Positions 10,621-20,402 of a stretch of DNA of 64,000 nt are shown here, piece after piece. The position numbers and the translations under genes are program-made. Each line of letters begins with the position of its first letter. The stretch's first letter is position 1. The DNA is taken from positions 116,510,234 through 116,574,233 of the forward strand of contig NW_023605305.1 of the NCBI RefSeq assembly GCF_014898055.3, in the 5' to 3' direction. Source of the stretch: Talpa occidentalis. Its lineage: Eukaryota; Chordata; Mammalia; Eulipotyphla; Talpidae. The notes beneath the pieces were generated by a model. The model was given only the letters and a program-made list of their open reading frames with translations, searched no databases and was not told the DNA's origin.

Positions 10621-12300
10621 CAGACTCGGGCAGGGTCTCAAGGGCTCCAGGTGCTCAGATGGCAGCGTGGACACGGCCCCGCACAGCTCAGCCACCTGAG
10701 AATCACGACACCCCCAGCGTTGCTGTCGTGTGACCGGGACGTGAATCACACCTGCGCGGGGACGGGCCACTCGCCAGGCTGGCTGCCCACGTCCCCTGCC
10801 CGTGTGCACCCTCCACGCTGAGCCTGGGCACCCCTGCCCCACTCACAGGCCGTGGGCTGGTCAGCGCCCGCCGGCCCTCAGGTCCAGCCTCGTGACAGGT
10901 GTGACGTGGCCTTTCTTAGGGAGAGAGTCTGTGACCGCAAGTAACAGCCCTTCCCCCACCAGAGTCCACGGCCCCCCGCCTTCGCCCCATGCCCAGCTGC
11001 CCCTCCCGGGGCTTCAGACCTGCAGTCCGATGTCTAGGGCTTGTGTTGGCAGAGAAGAGAATGTAAGTTCTCTGCCTCCTCCCAGGCATTGCCAACTTGC
11101 ACAAAGCCACAGAAATGAAAATGAGATGCATTGGGTGCCATATTAAGGAACAAACGGGAACCCCTAAAACAGATTCTAGCGAGGAAACGACTTCTCTGTG
11201 GCACGGAAGCATCCCAGCGCGGCAGGGCAGGGAGTCATCATCCCGCACACGGCGCCGAAGCGGCGCTCCGTCTGGAGACCTGGAACAGCTCCGGGTCCCC
11301 AGCAGACTTCAGCAATTGCTAATTGTGATCAAGATGTGGGGAAAATCAAAGACAAGCTAAAAGGACACACAAGAAGAAATGTCGCGCTAGAAGCTTGCAC
11401 GAGAAAGCTGCAGGCGGGGGGCGTGGGGGCCGGCTGTGAGCGCGGGGGGCGCAGTCTGCTCTGTGCTCTGCGGCTGACTGGGTGCCAGTCTGCGCGAGAA
11501 CGCGGCGTCCCCGGGTTCAAGCCAGCAGCACGCTCGTTCTTTTGGAGTCTGGAATCTGCTTCCTCTTCTGAGCCGGTTGCTAAACCCCCGTCTGCTGGAG
11601 CCACACACAGTCCCACGCTCCGTGGACGTGCCGGGTCGTCGGAGGTGAGGGAGGACGGGGCAACAGCGAGAATCCCGCGGTTCTGCCGCAGCCAGGGAGG
11701 TGAGGCAGAGGCCGGAGATGCCCACGGGCACACGATGGAGGCAGGACCCAGCCCAGCGCGGCCGCTGTTGGGGTCACACCGGGCGTCCTGGGGGTCAGCG
11801 AGGCCCCGGGTTCCACGCACGATCAGGAGCCTCGTGACTCCACCTGCAGCCCGGCCCTGCCCCGTCTCTGCAGCCTCCCTGCCTGCTGCTCCCGCAGCCC
11901 GACTGCGGCCCCCACGGCCGCCCCGAGGGCCTTGCTGGGCTGGTATCAGTCCTTAAAATCGGTCCCTGCTTTTCTCCTCTCTCTGGGCCCGCACCCTGCC
12001 TGGTCAGCGCCCCCTCCCTCGCCCGGACGCCCCCCCTTGAGTTTCTCCTGCGTGACCAGCCCTGATACTTGCCGGCTCCCTCCCCACCTCGGAGGCCAGG
12101 CCGGGGCTCTGTCTGCACGTGCTGCCCTTTCTCCGTGAACGCTGCCGCCACCGTCTCATCCCGGCTGGCTCGAAACACCAGCTCCGCCTGCTCCACGGTC
12201 CCCATCGGGCGCCCCTGCCCTCGCCAGTGCTCCTCCCCCGCGCGCCCCCCAATTCCGGCTTTGCCTTGACGCGTCTCGGTCACACACCTCAGGGACGCCT
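10621..12300. other. GC-rich unique DNA with a short AT-richer block
   Basis: No gene is recognised. A modest AT-richer stretch at about 11090-11400 includes AGCAATTGCTAATTGTGATC near 11310-11330 and could be regulatory. The remainder, particularly 11860-12000 and 12140-12310, is C-rich with frames open on both strands. Confidence 0.4.
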
Positions 12301-12319
12301 CGCAGCAGCGCCGCCGCCT

Positions 12320-13550
12320 TTCGCTGGTTTCACTTTGCACAACACCCTCAAGCCTCATCCATGTTTTTGCAGGTGATGGTTCCTTCCTCCACACGCTGGC
12401 TACCGTTGCTTATGACTGTCCGTCTGTCCGTCCCCTCTGCCTGCCTGCCATCATCTCCCCGCCGACCCCATCACCCGTCTACCTGTGCATCGTCTGCTCT
12501 CCCTCCACCACCCGCCCGCCCCGCGTCCGTCCTCACCGTCCGTCTGTCCACATTGTTGCCCATTTCTCCTGGGTGTGAGCGTGACCTGCCCGCGAGGCTA
12601 CGCCGGCACCGCCGCCTGGCCCAGGCGCACCTCCCTCCAGCTCCTCTTCCTTCCCCCCAGGAGTTGCTGCTCTGCCGAGCTCCACCTCTGATGTCTCTGG
12701 GACGCTGCACGCTGTCCCCGCAGCTGCCGGCCCCCGGCCGCCCCCAGGACCCCAGCGCCCCGCGGCCCCCGCCCTTCCCACGGCGGGCTCTCACGGGCGG
12801 GCGGGCTCTACGGCGGTTTTGGTTTAATTTCCCGGTGATCAGTGATGTCGAGCACTTTTTTGTGCATCTGCCGGCCACTCGTAGTCTCCTGTGGAAAATG
12901 TCTATTCGGTGCCTCCGCCCATCTGAAAAGCAGGGTGGCTCTTGTTCAGTTCGGCTGTGGACTGGAACGCGTTCTTCATGCGCTTTGGAGAGTGACCCGG
13001 GATCAGATGTTTGATTGGCAAATCCTGTCTCCCACTTTGTGGGGGGACTTTTCAATTTGTGGGTGTTCTCCTTTACTCTGCAGATCTTTTTAGTTTTGTA
13101 TTTGCTTAGTATTCTGTATTTGTCTATTTTTGATTATTTGCTTTTGGTGTCAAATCCACAATCCATTGCGAGGACTGGTATCGAGGCGCCTGCTACCTGT
13201 GTTTTCTTTCAAGAATTTCATGGTTTCGGGTCTCACGTTCATGACTGTCAGCCACGTTGGGTTGGGTTTCGTGTCTATTGTGAGGTGGGGGCCCGGCTCC
13301 CCAGCATGACGCTTGAACAGAACACCCTCTCCCCTGTAGATTCCTGACTTCTCTGTCCTAAGTTCACTGACCACACAGACGCATGTTTTCTTCTGTGATG
13401 TGTATGTATTCTGTTCCATTGGTCTGTGTGTCTGTTTTCATGCCACGACCACACCATTTTGACTACTGTATCTTTGTAATATGGTATGACATCAGATCCC
13501 CCTAAATTTTGATAATCCACATTACCTTCTGATAGGCATTTGATTGGCTT
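12320..13550 (-). mobile_element. LINE-1 3' fragment (ORF2 C-terminus), antisense, decayed
   Basis: The + strand reads as the reverse complement of an L1 3' end. TCATCCATGTTTTTGCAGG (12356 on) and then, from about 12780, GTGATCAGTGATGTCGAGCA, TGTCTATTCGGTGCCTCCG, CCTGTCTCCCACTTTG, TTTTGGTGTCAAATCC and TCTGTTCCATTGGTCTGTG are landmark words of antisense L1. Minus-strand translations at 13275-13520 and 13150-13419 contain [16 protein letters not shown] and NVRPETMKFLKEN, typical of the ORF2p C-terminal segment. About 380 bases (12400-12780) are GC-rich and hard to align. They may be an insertion or a GC-converted part. Confidence 0.85.
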
Positions 13551-13554
13551 ATGT

Positions 13555-13725
13555 ATTGTGTTATAGCTTATGCTTCATCCCTCCTCTAACGTAAACTCTT
13601 GAAGAGTTTACAAGAGATCATTATTTATTTTATTCACTGATAAACTCCAGCTATTAAGAAGGGTGTCTGAGCACAGAATAAGCACTCGGTAAGTAGTCGT
13701 TGAACAAAAGAATGAATGGTTTGGC
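13555..13725 (+). mobile_element. LINE-2 3' end
   Basis: The segment follows the conserved L2 tail. ACTCTTGAAGAGTTTACAAG stands in place of the usual 'gtaagctccttgag' region. Next come TTATTTATTTTATTCACTG, TGTCTGAGCACAGAATAAGC and ACTCGGTAAGTAGTCGTTGA, ending AACAAAAGAATGAATGG. L2 is an ancient mammalian CR1-clade LINE, immobile today. Confidence 0.72.
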
Positions 13726-13739
13726 TGCTTAACTATTCA

Positions 13740-14320
13740 CTTGGGGAACATCATTTAGCCCCTGAAAATGTCAATTCTTTACTTAGATAATATGAGACAT
13801 AATATTGTCTTCTTCTATACATTGTAGGGGTCATGACTGAGCCTGGTGCCTGGGCCCGGAGAACCCTCATTGTCTTGACATTTCCTCCGTGACCTCATAG
13901 AAATTAGGTCAGACGCCTTATTCATGTTTTTTTCCAGGGAAAATGTATAGTCGAGAAGGATAAGTTGCTTAATCATCGCAGTGAGCTCGATGTATGCAGA
14001 CCGACGCAGCCTGCCACCTTCCGCCCTCACTGGGCTCCGTGTTGCTCAGGAGACATCCTGTCTTCCCTGAGCTGTCGAGAATTTATAACTAGGAATCAGG
14101 GTTTTTGTGATTAAAATTGAACTTTCGATTCATTCTACCTTCGGGAGAAATTGGTTTATAAATAAAGCTCTGTGCCATACAGCCAGATAAGAAGTTAATT
14201 AATCGACTGTTCAGCATGTACTGTGGCCAGAAATTCAATATTTTATAGAATTTTCCCCTTTTGATCTGAAAAAAAGAATTTGGTTTTGGAATATCTTGAG
14301 ACTGTTGCTGGTTTCTGCTG
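13740..14320. promoter_or_regulatory. Candidate conserved non-coding element
   Basis: A long AT-rich, non-repetitive block follows the L2 tail. Its strongest part, 14080-14280, contains TTTATAACTAGG, TTTGTGATTAAAATTG, GGTTTATAAATAAAGC, AAGTTAATTAATCGAC and CAATATTTTATAG, all homeodomain- or MEF2-like. An upstream part (13860-14000) carries TGACCTCATAG near 13890 and GTTGCTTAATCATCGC near 13965. Function is inferred only. Confidence 0.42.
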
Positions 14321-14449
14321 ACGTCCTGGAACCGCTGAGTACCCAGGCTGGCCTGGGAGGGGCTCGGCACTTTCAGACACGAGGCCAAGGCGTCAGTGGC
14401 ACCTGGGAGCGAGCCCAGCTCCCCCAGGAAGCACACTCAGGCAGGGCAC

Positions 14450-14560
14450 GAGGTGAGAAAGCAGGACCCTAAGAGGTAAATGATTTTCTGCACATTACAG
14501 ACCAGGACGGACCCAGGTAGGTCCATACCTGCTCCCCACGCCCCTGGCTGACCCCCACCT
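14450..14560 (-). mobile_element. MIR fragment (antisense), short
   Basis: GAGAAAGCAGGACCCTAAGA, GGTAAATGATTTTCTGCACA and AGACCAGGACGGACCCAGGT follow in order the antisense MIR tail ('gaggttaagtaacttgcc...cacagctagtaagtggcag...gggattcgaacccagg'). Divergence is high. Confidence 0.45.
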
Positions 14561-14564
14561 GCTG

Positions 14565-14795
14565 GTCCCTCACCTTTATGGAAATACCACATGTAGCTTT
14601 TGAAAACTCAAAGGCACCCAGACAGAAAAATCTACTTTATCCTCTTTTAACAAGTCTTCTTGAGTCTTGCCTTTATTATGCAAGGAGGAAAGGCTTTCAC
14701 CTCCGCCCCCACTGGGCTTTTTCTCCCTTACATTTTTAAAATGCTGCATAAAGAAGCAAAAAAAAAAAAAAACACCCAAATGGTCCACATGCTGA
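14565..14795. promoter_or_regulatory. AT-rich candidate element with A15 run
   Basis: The block is AT-rich and ends in a run of about 15 A at 14759-14773. Words include TTTATTATGCAAG, CTTTATCCTC and ACATTTTTAAAATGC. The A run could be a degenerate retroposon tail, but no SINE or LINE body is recognised upstream of it. A regulatory role is equally possible. Confidence 0.3.
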
Positions 14796-15039
14796 CGAGC
14801 TCCGCTGTCGCATGGAGCAGGGCCTCACGTTCGCTGTCCCCTGGTGGGCGCCTGCCTCCCTCGGAGGCGAGGGACTGTGTGTTCTCTGGGGAGGGCGCGG
14901 GCGGGTGACGGGCACCTCCATCGGGTGGAATTAGCCAAGACTCCAGAGCCTCTTTGGCCAGAGCCGAGGCCGCTGCTGACCCCGGCCCCCGCTGTCGGCC
15001 CTGGTGTCTGCACCCTGCCTGTCAGGCGCAGAAAGACGA

Positions 15040-15165
15040 TTTCCCGGCGCGTCAGCAGATGGAATTAAGCCGGAACTGGTGTTCCATCAGCTTTCCCATC
15101 TGACAGGGACGCGCTCCAAGCACTTGTGAGAAAAACAGCATATCAGGCCACATGAGCTCTCCATT
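15040..15165. promoter_or_regulatory. Small candidate element with imperfect inverted repeats
   Basis: CAGATGGAATTAAG (15057-15070) is mirrored by TTTCCCATCTG (15093-15103), and GGAACTGGTGTTCC (15073-15086) is itself an inverted repeat. CAGATG words are E-box cores. The arrangement is compact and non-repetitive. Confidence 0.3.
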
Positions 15166-15344
15166 CTGTACCCAAGGGGAATGTCAAACTCTGTCTCACA
15201 GCTTCTCTCGCCGGTCCAGCCATGCTAACGCTGCCCTCGTCCTTTCTGTGAACAGAATCGCCCATTCCCTGGTCGGGCGGCCTTACACCCCTCATCCGGC
15301 CGCCGTCGGAGCCTGCTGGCTGAGGACTGAGGACGCTCCTCCTC

Positions 15345-15480
15345 CGTGCAAACCCAGGCCTTCCCTCTGCGCTCTCGTGAGACAACAGGCGACCGGCAGA
15401 GCCTCTGGGCCTGGTGTCCTCATCCAGGAAACAGGACTAATGACAGTTCTTGGGTGAGGTTGTCAAGAGAATAACAGAGG
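15345..15480 (+). mobile_element. MIR fragment (sense)
   Basis: GTGCAAACCCAGGCCTTCC, CTCTGGGCCTGGTGTCCTCA, TCCAGGAAACAGGACTAATG, ACAGTTCTTGGGTGAGGTTG and TCAAGAGAATAAC track the sense MIR order ('tcaaatcccagctctgcc...cctcagtttcctcatctgtaaaatgggaataatgatagtacc...gttgttgtgaggatt'). Confidence 0.6.
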
Positions 15481-15524
15481 GCTCAGCCCCCGAGGGGCAG
15501 CGCCAGCTGGGGCTGGCCCACAAA

Positions 15525-15660
15525 GTAGGTCTTGTGGTTGTTGCCAGAAATGGGCTTTGGAGTCAGATGCTCTTGACTCAGTCCTAGTTGGAATCCTGGC
15601 TCATCTCTCACAAGCTGCGTCTACAGAGCGTCCTCGTGGCCCTTGTCGAGCTCATGGGTG
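15525..15660 (+). mobile_element. MIR fragment (sense), second copy
   Basis: GGGCTTTGGAGTCAGATGCT, CTTGACTCAGTCCTAGTTGG and AATCCTGGCTCATCTCTCAC, then AAGCTGCGTC, follow the 5' half of MIR including its B-box-like region. It lies close downstream of another sense MIR tail, so the two are separate insertions. Confidence 0.65.
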
Positions 15661-15869
15661 GACGAGCTCATGGAGCTCATGGGTCGGGAGCGGGGCTTGC
15701 TGGTAGCACCCCTGGGGTGCACTGACGTCGGGACTGACCATGTCCTGCTCAGTAATTCCGCGTGGAATATCAACCATAGAATAAACCTAATTGGAGTTAC
15801 TAACCTGTGAAGCGAAAAAATAAAACACCTTTCCAATTGGTTAGCAACGTCAGCTGCTGCTGTGATGCC

Positions 15870-16720
15870 CTTACCTAAAACACAGATTCAGGGGCGGGAA
15901 TGGCTGGCCAGCCACACGCAAATCGAGAGAAGCAGCCAAGGTCTTGCCTGTGATCAAGAAAAAGCAAATAAAAGACCTTGAGAACAGAAGCTGCAAATCA
16001 AAATGAGGGTGTGTCAGTTATTACCACTTACACAGGAAACCACACGGCAGCGTTTCCGTAGCGCAGAAACCAGAAATGACAGAAAGGGAGACTGACACAG
16101 GTGCACGCGCTGTAAGAGATTGTTAACCCGCCTTTCTCAGCATGAGCCAGGTCACTTGAGTAATTAAAGCTATTATAGATATGAAACCTTGAATCCAGAA
16201 AATAGAGAATATATCTTCTTTCAAGCCTGCATGCAGAGTTCACAAAAATTGACAATGTCATAGGTAACGTGCACAGAAAAACATTAATTTCCAAAGAATA
16301 AAAATAATATGAGTATCATTCTTTGGTTCCAGTGAACTAAAACAAGCTACAACAGAATCAAACCCCTAAGGTTCTTTACCTGGACATTTAAAAGAAAAGA
16401 TAAAAAGCCTTACTAAGCAACCATGGGCTCCAAGAATTTCGTAAAAGTTGTCGGTGGCGACAAACCTGGAAGAGAAGAGAGCCGTGGTAGCAGCTGAGCA
16501 GTCGTCGGGGACAACGCTCGAGCTCTGCGTCCCCCTAGCAAAGAGTTAAAAACTCAGAAAAACAATAAATTTATCAAATCAGAATTTAGTTAGAAAACAG
16601 AGAATGAGTAGAATTAAGTCCAAAAGCTGACTCTGAAAGCAAGAACTAAATACCAGTAACTTATTAACTCATGCAAATAGGAAAATGGAAAACACACACA
16701 CGGAAACACAAGAACAAACA
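15870..16720 (+). mobile_element. Sense-strand LINE (L1/HAL1-like) ORF2 fragment
   Basis: The + strand is A-rich and reads like an old L1 reverse-transcriptase-region relic. GAAAAAGCAAATAAAAGACC, ATTGACAATGTCATAGG, AAAAACATTAATTTCCAAAG, AATATGAGTATCATTCTTTG, GTTCTTTACCTGGACATTTA, ACCATGGGCTCCAAGAATTT and AGTTAAAAACTCAGAAAAAC appear in order. No long frame remains. It is the only LINE-1-like piece in the window clearly in sense orientation. Confidence 0.6.
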
Positions 16721-18244
16721 CACAGAAACACACTCTTCAAACAAGAAATTTAAAGTCAACACGTTTTTTCCAACTCCATGCAGCGCGGACAACCAGGATG
16801 ACTCAGGCAGTCTCAAGAGGGCCCGGCCCCGCCGGGATCGGCCGCCAGGAAGGCAGCACAGCTGGGAAGACCAGACGCCTGTGGAAGGGACACACACGCC
16901 CGCAGAAGCTCACGCCCAGATTTTTTTCAGAGTGACCTAAAATACGGCCGAACCCAACCGGGAGGCTGTCACCGCCGAGCACCGTCCCCTGGGCCTGGGC
17001 GGCCACCACGAAGGGCGGGGCCTCAACACTGCTCCCCGCTGACGGCGCAGACAGACGCCCTGAAAAAGCGGCCAGTGCAGGAGCCCGGGAGACCAGCCGC
17101 GTCAGAAAGTGGAGAGAGCGGGACGCAGTGGAGAGGGCGCGACACCCTGTGCCGAGAGCCCAGGGACGTGGCCCCGTGGCAGTCCCGGGGGTGGATGGTC
17201 ATGGTCTGCTTGAAGGCAGCCCGGCCTTCCCGAGACGTGTCCCAAGACGTGCAGGCACAGGGGTGACCAGTACAAGGATGAGCGTTTTCGTAAAGAGCAA
17301 AATAAGGACCAGATTGCTAAAATCTAGTCACGGAAAATACATCCTTCACCTTGCCAGAAAGCCGCGTGCAGATCAGCCCTGGACGGCGCTGACCTGTCCT
17401 CACCCGCCTGTGACGGGACAGGCCACGCCTCCCAGCCACGGCCGTCTGAAGGCAGTGACCGGTCTCTAGAGGGCAGGGCGTCGGGCCCGTGGCCACCGGC
17501 CAGGTGTGCCTTGGCTGCCGGGCCAGCTGCAAGAACCGGAGGATGCTGACGTGCCCAGGGAGTCAGGAGGGCCTGCTCACATCACACGGGGGCGACCAGC
17601 CCCCCGCCCCCACGAGCACAGAGAAACATGAATTAGTCTCGCCAGGAAGTATCCGGCCTCCAGCCCGTCAAGTCTTTGGAGCCAAACAACCTTGAGTTAG
17701 AACGGGCGCGGCAGCAGCTCTCGGGCAGATGCAGGGGGAGGACCACCGAGAGAGGCGGCCGGCCCTTAGGGGTGAACGCCGACTTGGGGCGCACAGCAGC
17801 TGACCGATATGCGGCCCTTATCTGGAGCCTCGTTTCTGCAGCCGGCGTGCTGGACGCGCGTCGTCTGAACAGTGGCTCCCGCTGGCTGGATGTTCGCCGG
17901 GATCAGGGCGCTGGGCCTCTGTCGGGAGCGAAAATGACCGGGTCCCTCCCTTTGCGAGAGAAAGCTGAGGCGCTGCGGACGCGGGAGCTGCTGCCAGGAG
18001 CCTGCGCGAGGGGAGCTTCCCGGGCGGGCGGCCGTCGTCAGACCAACCTGTTTTTGTGCAGGCTTGAAATTTTTCATAATGTCAGGAGTTAATAAAAATC
18101 ATAATCTAAAATTAGGGCCCACCCCTCTTGGATACAGGCTGATCCCCGTTTCTTAAACATGGCTCCGTCACCCCGTTTTGCCAGGCGGGGGCCCGCGGGC
18201 TGAGGGGCGACCCCCTGCCTCTTCCCCCACTCGCCGCGCTCATT
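16721..18244. other. Mixed GC-rich DNA without a recognised gene
   Basis: CA-rich and A-rich sequence up to about 16780 may belong to the preceding LINE. From there to 18080 the sequence is GC-rich with scattered A-rich words near 17280-17340. No exon, RNA gene or diagnostic repeat is seen. Confidence 0.4.
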
Positions 18245-18480
18245 CAGCGTGTGCTGCGGAGCTGCTGATGTTGTAGAAATGTTGCTTAGCAACATGTTAA
18301 TGGGGAAAAACACTCCTTAAAACATTAGGGTTTTGGTCTTTGAAATGTACTAGTTCAGCATCTGATGCCTCCCACAGCTCAATTTAACAAGAGGAAAAAT
18401 ATCAACTCTGAATACAGGCTTTTTTTTGTCTTCTTAGCTGGATCCGAATTTAATAAGAATGTCTAAGAAATGGGATTCAG
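18245..18480. promoter_or_regulatory. Candidate enhancer containing an RFX X-box-like palindrome
   Basis: An AT-rich island in GC-rich DNA carries the 17-bp palindrome at 18279-18295, plus CATTAGGG, AATTTAACAAG and TTTAATAAG words. The palindrome's arms are GTTGC and GCAAC, the half-site of RFX-family winged-helix factors. No repeat family is recognised in the block. Confidence 0.42.
18279..18295. promoter_or_regulatory. RFX/X-box-like 17-bp palindrome
   Basis: ATGTTGCTTAGCAACAT is an inverted repeat, perfect except for its central base. It fits the RFX dimer consensus (GTTRCY, short spacer, RGYAAC) with a one-base spacer between GTTGCT and AGCAAC. RFX factors bind such sites in ciliary and MHC class II promoters. 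Occupancy here is inferred. Confidence 0.5.
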
Positions 18481-19698
18481 CTCGGAGCCACACGCAGCTC
18501 TGTTGTTCTCCGAGGCTCTGTTGTTCTCCGCGGGAGCGGCTTAGAGGCCTCCCCTCCGGCAGCGGGCGGCGCGGCGAGGGGGGCGGGGGGAGGGCCGGGG
18601 AGGGCCGCGGCGCCCCGCACAGGGCACAGGGCACAGGAGCCCCGCTCCAGCCGGGTTTCTGTCCCGAGGCCTCGCACTTGACCAAACGCTCCTGGAAGGC
18701 GTGTCTGGCCTCAGGCTGTGGCCGCTGTGGGCGAGGCCGGCCGGGTCCCTCAAGCTGGCCCCTGGGGTGGGGCCTGGGTTCCTGCCTCTCTCACCCCGTC
18801 ACGTCCGCCCGCAGGCCCGGGACCCACGGCGTGTAGGGAGGTTCTGGCCCATCGGAACAGGCGGGGGTGGCGGGGTGGCCCCGGGACAGCTGGGGCAGGG
18901 CCGGGCTTGAAGTCCCCCTGGTCAGGCGTGGTCTGGCTGCCCTGAACTTCGCATCTTCATCTGCAGACTGGGTGGGGGTTTCCCTGTGACGTGCCGAGTG
19001 TCCTCTAAGCAGCTGCTGCGCTGCTGGCTGGAGTGGAAGGACAGAGCGTCCACCAGTCTCCTGTGGGGCCCTGGCATCTCCTGCATGCCGAGTGTCCAGG
19101 TGCTGCCCTTCGCTCTCAGGGTGGTTCCTGCCACCTCAGGCCTCGGCTTCCCTGCCTGTCCATGAGCAGTGGACCCGTGCCTCCCTGGTCCACTCCTTGG
19201 GGTGACTGGCCCAGCATGGCTAGGCATCGGCTCCCCATGCAGCGGTCACCACCAGGGGGGTGGGGAGAGGCCTGTCCAGAGCTGGGGGCCGTCGCCCATG
19301 GGATCTGCCTTGAGCTGAGGGTCCCCGCGGCCCTCCCCCGCCCTCGCTCGCCTCCGCTCTGTGGGTAGCACTGGGGCTCGTGGACCAGGCCCTGGACAAT
19401 CTGATCCAGCCCTTTTTCTGAGGGATTTTCTAAGCATCTGTCAGCTCCTGTCTGAATCACACAGAAACACGTTGGTGAGTCACTTCCTCCCCTGACGTCA
19501 CGCGCCCCACCACCCCCTCCTCCACCGACAGCACCCCCATTGCAAGTAACACAGGCACCAGGACCTCGTGGTGGTCACACAGACAGTGTGTCCTAAACTG
19601 GGGCCCCCAGGCCCGGCCCCAGCCCCCAAGAAGGCCCTGCGGCTGTGGCCTCAGCACCGTGTGTGGGCGGCCCTAGGCCTGGGGCTTCGCAGACTTTG
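18481..19698. other. GC-rich unique DNA; short 19-bp tandem copy
   Basis: A two-copy tandem repeat with core CTCTGTTGTTCTCCG lies at about 18497-18530. It is followed by very CpG-rich sequence to about 18680. The remainder to 19698 is GC-moderate unique DNA with no recognised exon. Confidence 0.4.
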
Positions 19699-19720
19699 CA
19701 GGGGTGACCAGAGGGGGCAG
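19699..19720 (+). promoter_or_regulatory. CTCF-like word
   Basis: TGACCAGAGGGGGCAGCCC carries the AGGGGGCAGC half of the CTCF consensus, with one base missing from the upstream CCANNAG half. It lies about 90 bases before an 11-bp tandem array. A matrix score is needed to judge it. Confidence 0.28.
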
Positions 19721-19808
19721 CCCTTGTGGGCCAGGTCGCTGAGGGAGAAAAGTCCAGGTCAGGACGAGCTGGCCCTCCAGTCCGCATTCCCGCTGATGGT
19801 CAAGGGGT

Positions 19809-20010
19809 TACCCTGACCTGACCCTGACCTGACCCTGACCTGACCCTGATCCTGACCTGACCCTGACCTGACCCAACCCTGACCTGACCTGACCTGACCC
19901 TGACCTGACCCTGACCTGACCCAACCCTGACCTGACCCTGACCTGACCCATCCCTGACCCGACCCTGACCTGTCCCCGACCCTGTCCTGACCCTGACCCC
20001 AGCCTGACCC
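19809..20010. repeat. 11-bp tandem array, TGACCTGACCC units
   Basis: About 200 bases consist of CCTGACCTGAC-type units, perfect at an 11-bp period in the left part and degenerate rightwards. On the minus strand this is AGGTCAGGGTC repeated, so nuclear-receptor half-sites AGGTCA recur as direct repeats with five-base spacing. Open frames through it are simple-sequence peptides and not genes. Confidence 0.88.
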
Positions 20011-20164
20011 AGCTAGGATGGGGCCCACAGCAAAGGCACCTGAGTGCTTCTGCCCTGGTGATGCGGTCATCGGCCCCCACCCCACGCAGGGTCAGCGTGA
20101 TGTGTCCAGCAGGCCACCATGGCCACATTCCCTCCTGCCCTTAACCTGTTTGCCCTTCACAGCA

Positions 20165-20285
20165 GCAGCCAGGGTGCTCTTGATGTTGCTATTTGCTAAT
20201 AGTTTAAAGTTGGGAGAGTTTTCAAACTCGCACTGTAATCTACAACTCTTTAACGTCTTGAAGAAAAGACGTCACAAGCGCCTAA
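20165..20285. promoter_or_regulatory. Small AT-rich candidate element
   Basis: The block contains ATTTGCTAATAG, TTTAAAG and AAAAGACGTCAC. The last includes GACGTCAC, a strong CREB/ATF-like site, at about 20267-20276. Flanks are a GC-rich unique region and a minisatellite. Function is inferred. Confidence 0.32.
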
Positions 20286-20402
20286 ACCCGGCCCTACCAG
20301 GGCCGTGCTCCCCCCACAGGGGCTGTGCTCCCCCCCGCGGGGGCAGTGCTCCCCCCTACCAGGGCCTTGTTCCCCCCACAGGGGCTGTCTTCTGCGGGGG
20401 CT
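20286..20402. repeat. Minisatellite of CAGGGGCTGTGCTCCCCCC units
   Basis: ACCAGGGCCGTGCTCCCCCC and ACCAGGGCCTTGTTCCCCCC, each followed by ACAGGGGCTGT, mark a longer ~70-bp repeat made of shorter ~20-bp subunits. Copies are imperfect. Confidence 0.6.
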
